Of a stretch of 64,000 nucleotides of DNA, positions 37,896 to 48,051 are shown in pieces. Both the position numbers and the translations under genes were made by a program. Numbering within the stretch: position 1 is the stretch's first letter; every line of letters starts with the position of its first letter. A model generated the notes under the pieces. The model made no database searches and was not told the DNA's origin. It saw only the letters and a program-made list of their open reading frames with translations. This DNA comes from Tubulanus polymorphus (Eukaryota; Nemertea; Palaeonemertea; Tubulaniformes; Tubulanidae), in contig NC_134028.1 in NCBI RefSeq assembly GCF_964204645.1, forward strand, positions 24,216,153 through 24,280,152. Reading direction: 5' to 3'.

Positions 37896-40800
37896 ATGAA
37901 GCCGAAACCGCAATCCGTACTACTACACCCAGATCCCGGCAACGTCTCGGCATTCGAATTGGTAAGCAATTCCGTCGATCTGAAGTCCACTAATTAACAA
38001 ATAGCTCTACTTAGATACGCAGAATGAAGAATCTTCAGGCAGTTCTGCTTGGCGTAATTTCGCTATACGCGCGCGTTGCATGCATATACTCCCGATCAAT
38101 TCGTCGTTGTTGTCACCACCACCACCAAGTTTGATATTGTACAAACACGTACTACTTCAAGCAGCAGCTGTCTGCAGTAGAATTCATATCGATACGTGCT
38201 GCGTGCAGACTTATAATACTGTAATATTTCAAACGTTGAACTACTTGGTAATTATGGGAAGCAAAGAGGTAAATTTTCGTAGTTATTATATGTCTATATT
38301 GTACAGTATAATCCATATCGAATGAGCAGAAATGAAATGGTATAAATAGAGCCAAATTAGGATATTTGATTATCAGTACATGTATACATTTATCATTTCA
38401 CTTGTTCATGTTCAATATACTCAGTACTCGATCTTGTTGTTCTGTTGTAAAGATGGGAATGAACTATATCATGTAAACAGACCATTTTACTATCTGCGAT
38501 ATGAAAATACGTACTTGTCGTTGCTTACATCTGAAGTGTTGCAGCGTTCTTTGTTCTAATTGAAATTTTCTGAATTTATATTTAGAATTCATATTATGCC
38601 ACCTCATCAATATCATACACACATAGATAGTTTTGTCAAATAATCGCGTTTTATTTCGTATCAGTTCATTGCTTGTCGATATCTTTGGTTATTGCCGTTA
38701 GTGATTTCAGCGTATTTTCATTGCTTCGTTGGCAATTCGACATCTGTGTCTATTTTTCACATCTGTCATTTCGGGCATTTTTTACTAACAACTTACTTGA
38801 ATGAGCGAGCGTAGTTTCTGTCCATTGTAATCCTCGCTAATGGTTATATATTTTGACGATATGCAGAGATTTGTTGATAAATAAAAATGATGTATGACAT
38901 TCTAAAATTGAATCTAAAGTAATAATCAGTCATTACTTTTGAAATGCGTGTTTAATAATGGAAATATTGCACCCATTCCACTTCTTAAGACGAGCGGGAC
39001 TAACTATAAGGTAACTAACCCAATAGCCAGTTTCTGAAAGGAATGGTATTTTCTCGTTCTCTAATATAGGATGAAATAGGTTCCAGAGTGCCGATCGAAC
39101 TGCAAGATGGCCAGCTCAAAGGGATATTCTTTGAAGATGCGACTACGATCTATGAAGCATTTGAGCGCGGTTTGAGAGAATCAGGTACATGTTTTCCTCT
39201 TACGTATAAGAGGTCGAGGATCAGATGTTAGCGAGCATGTTTATGTCATTCAATAATTTTTGAAAAACGAAATGTAGAAACAGCTGTTTCCCCGAAACGG
39301 GCATCGTTTTCATTCATGAAACTTTATTCTAAAATCTACAAAAAACTATAATCTGTTCAAATATTGGTTTTTATCATTCACTTGGAAATCGTCTGTTCAA
39401 ATATTGTTGATTAATTGATCGGTTTTGAAACTGAATTTCATAGGGTTGCACATTTTCATTTATCATTCCGATTCTAACTAATGCATGATTTTACATTAGA
39501 AATTTTGTGTGGAAGCCAGTTCCTCATTTTTAAACATTTCCTGAATAATATTATCCATCTAAAATGTTAAGATGTAACACCGCTCCAGATGCACATATCC
39601 AAAAATTTCCGTTGAATATTTTTAGGTAATGGGCCTTGTCTGGGCGTACGTAAAGATGGCAAAGGCCCCTACGAGTGGATAAACTACCAGGAGGTGAAAA
39701 CTGCTGCACAACACTTCGGTTCAGGTCTACTCAAAGATTGGCATCTTGTCGGTCAAGGCACCAATATAGGCATATACAGTAAAAATAGACCAGAAGTAAG
39801 TAATTCGTTGATATGGAATGTATTTAATCACTATTTCAAGATTTCTATTATAATATTCACTAATTCTGTCAATCTGTGGTATTGTTTTACTTTGAACTAT
39901 GTGGATCTTCGTCAGTTTGGTGGCGCCGCATCTGTTTGAAAACTGTGTCGCATTTCGTCGATAATTTAACATCTTTCGGTTTTTCTCGGCGCTTGTCGTC
40001 GATCGTTTTTCGTGGCGATTCTCGTTGTTTTGGACTTTTCGCTGCTGCTGCTATTCGTAAGATTTCTAACGCTCGGTCGTCTCGGGATTTCCACTGCGAC
40101 AGATAAGCAGGCGTGTAATGGCGTTTTGTTTTCGGATTCTGGTATGGTCGGCGACCATTCGCTCGTTCCGGAATGGCTGACCTCGGTGATTTCTTCGCTG
40201 CAATTCTATCGGCGAGGTTGACGACTTTCACGGCCGAGTCACTTGAAACATCGCGTGTTTTAGTTATACGATCTTTCGTCGGTTTCAACTTTTTATCGTC
40301 GGATTTATCGTCGTCTATATCTCGTAACAGTGCATCGATGTCGGCCAGAATATCTTCGAATGATTCTTCTTTTTTCGCCTCATTGACTGGAGAGGAGATC
40401 TCTGGAATCTTCTTCGCGCCAATTTCGATCTGAAAAAATGTATTCATAGTAATAAACAAATTCTAGCGCAGGGATTTGATTTCGGTATAAATGTTTTTGC
40501 ATATGCTACACATTACCTGGCTTGTCTCCAATGAGTTTGCATACGTTTTCAAATCGGCATTCGTTTGCCCAATTGGGACAACTATAGAATATGAAATAAA
40601 TGAAAACGCATGTAACACAATGATTTGATCGGATTGATATCGTGTAGAATCATAAAAATCATATATACCTTTATTCATTCGACAGATTCCAAGTTTCGGA
40701 AAACAGGACAACAAACTCGAATGTGCGCCCATCTTGTTCGTTGAAAGCAAATAAAGTATTTTGCTTATTTCAAATTCACAAAATTGTGATCGTTGCTTGA

Positions 40801-43800
40801 TAACTATGTAATTAAGTAAATTGTGGTAGTATTTTTGTAGTGACTTCGTCCGCAATGGCTGCATCAAAGTTACTGGATACCGTTGCTATGGTGTATCGTA
40901 GGCTACGAGAATGCCACGTCACAGTTTCAGCGGTTGTTAAGGGACGATTGACTTCTTTCCAACATTGGGCTACCCTAACAATTTAACATATTATTATAGG
41001 TTATTAGTAATGTTTAATAGAGTACAAATATAACCATTGATGAAACACTATGTCCGTGTTGGGACGATATAAAGTAAAGAGCCCGAGAAGTTTCCTTTGA
41101 GCTTAAGATTTGTTTCGACTTTAACCTAATACTCCAGAAGATGATGTGCCATAGTCGACCAAAACCCACAATAAAAAGAAATTTTTTTTCTTTTTCTTTT
41201 TATTGTGGGTTTTTGTCGACTATTGATATTGGACAGCCACTTGTCTATGGAAACCAAAATGATGTTCAATGTTATAGTCGAATCAATAAACTATTTGCTT
41301 AAAGCATTGAACTCTTGCTTAAAGGAAACTTTTCGGACTTCATCTTCCTCGTCTCATTAGTGTGGGATTCTCTGAGTAAAATATGTCTAATTTCAGTGGT
41401 TTTTTGTGGATCTCGCCTGTCACATGTTTTCTATGGTTATCGTGCCGCTGTACTCCTCTCTGGGCGCCGAAGCGAGCGCTTATATGATAAGAGAAAGTAA
41501 GTACGGATAAATAGAACGTTGACGAAAATGAAAATGACTAAAAAGATACGTCGTATGGATAATAATTCGGAAATATTGTTTCCATTTCAGCTTTTTTGGA
41601 GACGATCATTGTCGAAGATGAGAAGAAAGCCCGGGATATTTTATCGGTGTCGGAGAAAGTCGAAAACGTCAAGCGGCTGATTTTGATCGATGATTTTAGC
41701 GAAGCTCTGGTGAAATTAGCGGAAAGCAAAGAAATCGAAATATACACGTTTCAATCTATCATCGTAAGTTCTGTAATAGAATGTTTATATCCCCCCCCCC
41801 CCCACGAACGTCTTACTATTAGTAATATATAATTGAGTAAAAATATAACCATTGATGAAACGCTATTTCCGCCGTGTTGTGACGATATAAAGAGTTCGAA
41901 ACGTTTCCTTAAAGCTTATGATTTACGTACGTATAACTATATTACGAATACTTTTCTGGAAACCATTTCAGGAATTAGGGAAAGACAACTTGATAGCTCC
42001 ACAGGTAATATTCCTAGTAGTTAGAAAGTAACCGATTGATTTGTGGAATATTTACTTAGCGGATTTATATATCGTGGCTAAATTTTTCAGCCACCATCGC
42101 CGAGTTACATATTTTCGATATCTTACACTAGTGGATCAACGGGTGAGAGAGAACTGTATATTGAAATAAATACCTTATGAATCCCTCTAAAATACAAAAA
42201 AAGCATTAAACATTCAAACAGAAATTTACGTTTTGGTATCTAGACTCCAAGAGCAGGTTCCATAGTTGAGTTGAAATCTGACCCCCCGAGATAAAACATT
42301 GGAAATAAACTAATTTCAACTCAGAGTTGACTAAAATTATTAGATTGGTACCTGCATCTTTAAGCGGGTGAAATGATACTGCACTTTCACAGTTCTAGAT
42401 CGGAAATTATATTATAATTCATCTTGCAGGTGAACCGAAAGGAGTCTTGTTAACACACGAGTACATATTAACACTAATGGGTGGATTTTACCGCCGCCTC
42501 AATGTAAGAATTATCGCATTATCGAAATAATGAAAATCATTGTGAATTTCTAAATGTACATGAATGTAAAAAAAAAACATTGCTATTCGTGTAGGAAGAT
42601 CCGAACATCGCGCTCAATAAAGACTGTGTTATGATATCCTATCTCCCGATGGCTCATGTTTACGAACGCTTCAATATGGTCAGTCGAGCAATAATTCAGA
42701 GTTTGATACTTTCCCATTTTACGTTAGATTATTGCCTTGGATAAACTATTATATATTTGATCAGATAAACGTAATACAATGCGGAGGAAGGATTGGATTT
42801 TATAGCGGAGATCCCCGAACACTCATGGACGATATACGAACTCTAAAACCGACATATTTCCCGACTGTACCACGTGTTCTATCACGTATATATGACGAGG
42901 TATGTACGCAATTCATCTGACAATATTTCATGAGTTGACTGCAGTGAACTGATGTAAATCTCAGTGTAGAGTTAACGAATAAAACCCACAGTTTGTTCCT
43001 CTGATGATGAGGTTTAGTTTGAACCTCGAAACTGTGAGGCAATAAACTGTTTTTACAGAAGTAACTGTGGGTTTTATTCGTTATTTCAAGAGTTTCTTTT
43101 CCTAATGAACGAAGCATTGATCGCGTTTGTTAATCATTGTAGATTTGGAAGTCGGTGAACCAAGACCTTTTCAAAAAGTCGCTATTCAAATGGGGTCTAC
43201 TCGTCAAAATGAAACATCTTAAAACGTAAAGTATAACAATGTTACATGTTTTAATCATCGATTCGATGGATGACCTCTGATGTGAAGAAAATTATGAAGA
43301 AAAAACTACGATACTATTTGAAGTTTCAACTCTTAATTTGTCAATCGCTTATAATTGAGTCGAAACTTTGAAGTACTCTCGTAGTTTTGTCCTCATATTG
43401 TCGTTTTTTCCCCAATTGAATTAGACAGTTACTTATGTCCACCGAAATCATCTCTGAGTCGCTTCTTTATTCCAGAGGGAAAATGACGTTCAACACATTT
43501 TACGACCGAATCATATTCAGCAAATGTCGTCAACTGTTGGGAGGAAATGTAAAACTGATGACGAGTTCGTCTGCTCCGATACAGGCGCAGATTATCGACT
43601 TCGCTCGATGTGTTTTTGGGTGTAGGGTAAGGATACTGTCAGTCAAATTGATATCCGAGTAGAATTTTTAAAATTGTATCCATCACGATTATAGATTATA
43701 TAGGTTTTACTCGATATCTGGTAAACAGGTCGGTTGATTATTTTAGGTGATAGAGGGCTATGGACAAACTGAATTTCTAATCGCTACGATGGGTCATCCA

Positions 43801-46800
43801 GACGAATGCGAAGCTGGGCATGTTGGTCCTCCAACCGATGTATGCATGATTAAACTTGTTGATGTTCCCGATATGAATTATCTATCAATTCATGGCAAAG
43901 GCGAGGTATACTAGAAAAATCATTAACTCTAAAATCTCGCTTATCTAAGGCAGGTTTTGATTTAGCGTATTCCGGCCGCTTCTATCAGGTTTATATATTA
44001 TGCCATTACGGAATATGTAGAAGGTATTCTGGTCGAAAAGAAAGCGCCAGAAGAGAATTCCAGAATCCCGGTAGAGACTAATCGAAACCTGCTGCCTATA
44101 TGATGTAGAAATGAAAATAAAACGATTTCTGTTTGATTCAGATTTGCCTAAAATGTAATGTGCAATTTCCGGGTTACTATAAAAAACCAGAAGCTACTGC
44201 TGAGATTGTAGACGACGGTGGCTGGCTCCACACGGGAGATATTGGACAATGGCAATTGGTAAGACCCCAAAATCATATCGGCTGTTATTCGAAACATAAC
44301 TAAATGATATGAAAGACAAAATAAACAATTGCTTCAGTTTAAATGGAATAGATTTATTATTCATATTTAGAAAAATAAACGTAATTGCTATGTACAAAAC
44401 ATGCGTGTGATGCAACAGTAATAAATTTTACACATATTTTGTTTCCATCGCGTTTCGCTGTGTGGTTTTTATTTCATAAACTAGAAATTGTCTAATGATT
44501 CGAAACTGATCGTGATTATTTTCAGAATGGATGTCTCCGAATAATAGATCGTAGGAAAAACATCTTCAAATTAGCACAGGTAAGCGCTCGCGAAGAAAAT
44601 GAGCAGTATTTGACCCTCTTTATGAGTGTCAATAGAATAGATACATATTAATTATTTTTTGCGTTAATATTCGTGACCCAATACCACATATCAAATACAA
44701 GTTAAGATAAAAAAACATGTGTCACAATGATATTCCATAAACCATTTCAGACATATTCGCGCATAGCCATACTACATTCTACATGATAATAGATATATGT
44801 ATTAAAACTGATAGAAACGGTGTATTTAAACTCAGGCAGATGTTACACTTCATTAAACATTGAAATATAGAAAGCGATATACAATAAAATGGACTTGAAA
44901 TATAAATTTTTCGGGTCCATTAACAGGAAGGAACCGATATTTTCTCTAGATGTTGTAGATGCGTATTTTATGTTTGTTTTTTAGTTCTGTTTTCTTATAC
45001 AGTGATGATAAATACGATATTCCAACTAAAATTCCTTCTACGTCTAAACACATCGTGTACAGCTGAACATCAGACCTCAGAAAACAAAAAAGTCACGGAA
45101 TTTCTAAACTTAGTCGTCTGAGCTCATCGGTACTCGCTTATCGGAAACACGGGAAACATCGACAGCAATCACCCAATGGGCTTTCTCTAGCTCTAGTGCC
45201 CAATCTCTTCAAAATCGGAACTGAAAACAAAAAGTTAATTCTACAGTGTTCTCGTGTCATTTGAATTAATCACGAAAGTAGACATCTATTATGATAACAA
45301 TTTTCAAATGAGTATTTAAAGGTTTCTTACCATTTGACTGTTTTACAGAACCATTGACAACTGGCTGCGAACTGTCGGGACCATTTGCCAATGTCTCATA
45401 ATTAGCATCGGCTTCCGCTTTAGGATCGGCTTCCGGATTAGGATCGGGTTCCGGTGGTGGACTGGAGTAACCTGAATCAACCGAATTATAATGAGTTAAT
45501 TATTTGAAATATATCTCATAATCGCTTTTGCTAGTCGTGATAATGAATAATGATATGTAAAAATATGCAAGGTCGCCAAAAAAAATATCTAGATAGTTGG
45601 TGAACCTGCCCCGAACTGCTGCCTACCTGTCCTAGTAATTCGAGTGGTAGTGCGACGTTGTTCTGTCCTGCCAGCACCGGTCGTTACCGACTTCACTGTC
45701 GTCTTGACCGTTTCGCGAGTCGTACCACCCTCGCTTACCAGTGTCGCCACGGTATCCTTTTCTTCAACGACTGCTCCCGTGACTGGATCAACCGATTCGC
45801 TGACCGTACTTTTGACTTGTTCTTCCCTGAGAGCCAGATCGGCCTCGGGCAGTGTACTTTCTGCCATTCCTGACGATTTTGCAGTTGGTTGCCAATAAAA
45901 TGCTCAAAATAAACTCGCTATAGCAACGACAGTGAATTTTCCACTGTTTTACAGCAGAAAATCTTCCACGATCCCAGATTTATGCAGAACAACTTCATAA
46001 AATGTAACGACCCTGGGGGTGTTACAATCCAGCTCAATTCGACAGATCGAAAGTGCCTCGATACATCATATCATCATATACATATCACATTACTACTATG
46101 TTATTCAAACATATTCATGTTTCATCAAATGGATTCCATTACTTATGCAAAATATTAATACTATAACATTGCAGAACACTACCGCCACATTCAGTCCTAC
46201 CGAGCATTTGTGGCGGATGCAGTGATCGCTTTTTTTTGTAAAAAAAAAACCACATTTTCTTCTCGCTCTTTTCAGGGAGAATACGTTGCTCCAGAAAGAA
46301 TTGAAACTATTTACTCTCGAAGTGAATTTGTAATGCAAGTTTTTGTAGACGGTAGCAGTTTGAAGGTATCTATCCAGTTGTACATGTTACAATAGACTTC
46401 GTTCAACTCGGATCCGTTCAACTCGGATGTTTTTACCTTATATTTTTTTTGACACAATGAAATACATAATATTTAACTCAGATATTACTCAAGTCGGACA
46501 TATCTTTACGGTCCCAAAAGATCCAACTTGTGGAAAGTCTACTGTATGTAGAACATCCCTGCTAACCCCTTATTTTGTCGCATGAACAACTACATGTTTC
46601 TATTACGATCGTTTTTTGTCTATGTAGAGGTGGCCAGTGGCTATTATTGTACCAGATGAGTTGCCTTTAATGAAATGGGCGCACGAAAACCGCATCGAAG
46701 GAAACCTCGCCAGGTTATGTCATTCAAAGGTCAGACATCCGTAATGAAACAGAAATGAAATGTTTTTAAAATTCGGTTATGTTTAATAATCTTGACGAAA

Positions 46801-47443
46801 CACTCTTGAGTCCTCAAGATGATACGAAAAATGAAAAATGAGAATCCCTATTAGAATATAGTCGAAACGTTAAAATAAACTCTCGAGCAAACGTTTCATA
46901 CACACTTCTCTTTTTGTATTGATGGTTTTTACCGTATTATGATAACTTTATTGAAAATGTTCTCTTATTTTATAGAAGGTAATCAGTGCCATCATCAACG
47001 ATCTCCATCTTCTTGGCAGAGAGGCTGGTCTAGCTGGATTTGAACAGGTAAAAGGCCCCGCCGAGCATGACCGGTTACTCGTGACGTCATACCGGGCGGG
47101 GTGAATTGTGGGAAGTGTAGAAATGTTCATTGTGTGAATACTACGTATTTTTCATTACGTTCAAAATATGTTTTAGAATTATTGGTGCATATATACATGC
47201 TTACCGCAACCCAAAGCGATACTGAAATACCGGCCTCTCATCCATGTATTCATAACTGAATGTCAAACTGAATTCTGAAGCTCGACTCCTTACTCTCCAC
47301 AGGTGAAGAACATAAAGGTGCATACAGTGCCGTTCACGACTGAAGCTGGTCTTCTCACCGCAACGCTCAAACTCAAACGGCCCGCATTAAGGAAACTTTT
47401 CGCCAATGACATCAAGAAACTTTACGAGGAACTCGAAGAATAA
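37896..47443 (+). CDS. Long-chain-fatty-acid-CoA ligase (ACSL1/5/6-like)
   Basis: Activates long-chain fatty acids to acyl-CoA with ATP at ER or mitochondrial outer membranes. Nineteen coding exons join in phase (673 aa): 37896-37961, 39070-39184, 39626-39795, 41397-41496, 41591-41763, 41972-42004, 42091-42142, 42430-42503, 42595-42678, 42765-42899, 43143-43225, 43425-43626, 43747-43905, 44142-44258, 44526-44579, 46276-46365, 46628-46729, 46976-47047, 47303-47443. The AMP-binding P-loop is YTSGSTGEPKG (231-241), then GYGQTE (433-438), and the ACSL signature WLHTGDIGQW with IIDRRKNIFKLAQGEY. The C-terminus reads LKLKRPALRKLF. The first exon begins right after a TTACAG acceptor-like site, so its ATG may be internal and an upstream membrane-anchor exon is probably missing. 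Human ACSL1 is 698 aa. Two genes are nested in its introns on the other strand. Confidence 0.95.
39887..40732 (-). CDS. Nested gene: putative N-myristoylated protein, unrecognised
   Basis: Three exons, 40732-40669, 40581-40517 and 40429-39887, give 223 aa with GT-AG borders and matching phases. The start sits in an AACAAGATGGGC context. The protein begins MGAHSSLLSC: Gly2 and Ser6 fit the N-myristoylation pattern and Cys10 could be palmitoylated. Residues around 50-75 form an acidic amphipathic stretch (FEDILADIDALLRDIDDD). The rest is basic and polar, with a distinctive YTPAYLSQWKSRDD near the middle of the last exon and a Lys/Arg-rich tail. No membrane segment or enzyme motif is seen. The whole gene lies in the ACSL intron between exons 3 and 4, on the opposite strand. 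I do not recognise the family; a membrane-tethered scaffold or ciliary cargo protein is possible but unproven. Confidence 0.7.
41008..41110 (+). repeat. Dispersed repeat left copy flanking ACSL exons 4-5
   Basis: Shares ATATAACCATTGATGAAAC, TCCGTGTTG, GACGATATAAAG and AGTTTCC with 41818-41922 in the same orientation. AACACAATATCCGTGTTG near 12357, beside the foldback element, is a further relative. Confidence 0.65.
41152..41222. repeat. 30-bp-arm hairpin
   Basis: TAGTCGACCAAAACCCACAA at the left is mirrored by TTGTGGGTTTTTGTCGACTA at the right, with one mismatch over 30 bp and a T-rich loop. The AAAACCCACAATAAA end is shared with the MITE at 42973 and with the foldback at 47868. Confidence 0.8.
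41818..41922 (+). repeat. Dispersed repeat right copy, abutting ACSL exon 6
   Basis: Same repeat as 41008-41110, ending about 50 bases before the exon 6 acceptor. It carries TCCGCCGTGTTGTGACGATA and AAACGTTTCC. Confidence 0.65.
42241..42355. repeat. Short palindromic repeat, family H relative
   Basis: CAGGTTCCATAGTTGAGTTG at the left is loosely mirrored by CAACTCAGAGTTGACT and GGTACCTGC at the right. It resembles 21656-21766. Confidence 0.4.
42973..43083. mobile_element. 111-bp MITE with hammerhead-like core in an ACSL intron
   Basis: Perfect 20-bp terminal inverted repeats, TAACGAATAAAACCCACAGT and its complement. The interior at 43001-43032 reads CTGATGATGAGG, a loop and CCTCGAAAC, that is a CTGATGA box, a 4-bp GAGG/CCTC stem and a GAAAC box, followed by CAATAAACTG. 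Confidence 0.8.
45138..45867 (-). CDS. Nested gene: small protein with C-terminal cysteine cluster, unrecognised
   Basis: Three exons, 45867-45606, 45471-45331 and 45220-45138, give 161 aa with GT-AG borders in matching phase. The N-terminal part is acidic then Thr/Val-rich (DTVATLVSEGGTTRETVKTT) and becomes Arg/Thr-rich. The middle exon is Pro/Glu/Asp-rich with a PDPNPEADPKAEADAN repeat-like run. The last exon ends in GDCCRCFPCFR, four cysteines in nine residues, which would suit palmitoylation of a soluble protein. No membrane segment or known domain is seen. It lies wholly in the ACSL intron between exons 15 and 16, on the opposite strand. Function unknown. Confidence 0.7.
46388..46546. 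mobile_element. pogo/Tigger-like MITE, copy 2
   Basis: Starts TACAATAGACTTCGTTCAAC and ends GTGGAAAGTCTACTGTA. The interior shares CAACTCGGAT, TATTACTCAAGTC and CAAAAGATCCAACTTG with copy 1 at 21805. It lies just after ACSL exon 16. Confidence 0.65.
46795..46935. repeat. Degenerate hammerhead-like repeat in an ACSL intron
   Basis: Carries CTCAAGATGATAC, then TATTAGAATATAGTCGAAAC and GTTAAAATAAACTC, matching the tail of the 12376 foldback. GAGAATCCC and AAACGTTTC words of the same family flank it. Confidence 0.5.
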
Positions 47444-47730
47444 CGATAAGCCCAATAGCGGGCTTCATGTTTGCGCCGCCTTCGCGATCATTATGCAATT
47501 AACTATTTTCATAACGAGTCTTTCTTTACCTTTAATCAAGTAAGACGGATAATAATTGATAATTTCAACCTATCGAATTTACTGTGACGTTTATATATCT
47601 CTCTGATTGTCACTAAACTGTGTAAATATGAAAGAAATGATTTTTGTGTGTCGGGGCTGATTTTTGGATGAACGCAGCATTATACATGCATACATACATA
47701 CATATATACATACATAAATACATATTGTGA

Positions 47731-47740
47731 AATAAATAAA
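47731..47740 (+). terminator. Candidate ACSL polyadenylation signal
   Basis: Overlapping AATAAA hexamers (AATAAATAAA) about 290 bases after the ACSL stop codon, the first clear pair in the 3' flank. Confidence 0.55.
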
Positions 47741-47867
47741 CTTGATAGAAAAAAATTCTTCGCGTTTTCTTCATTACTTCTTCATTACTTCATATGGGCC
47801 AATAAAATGTGCTTTTTTATTTGTAGTTGTACACTTCGACGTGCAGAATTGATTATCATAAACTTTA

Positions 47868-48051
47868 AAACCCACTACGTATATATAAATTCAAAAGATT
47901 TGAAATGAATTTATTGCTCAAGATTTAAAAAAATGACACGATGTTTTTAGACCGTATTGTCAAGTGCGAGAGTCCAAAACATCGTGTCATTTGTTTTTAA
48001 CTTTCGAGCAATAAATTTCATTTTTAAGCCTTTTAAATTCATAGTGAGTTT
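47868..48051. mobile_element. Foldback MITE just past the ACSL 3' end
   Basis: Imperfect arms of about 80 bp. AAACCCACTA mirrors TAGTGAGTTT, AATTTATTGCTC mirrors GAGCAATAAATT, and ATGACACGATGTTTT mirrors AAAACATCGTGTCAT. The AAACCCAC terminus links it to the elements at 41152 and 42973. Confidence 0.7.
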
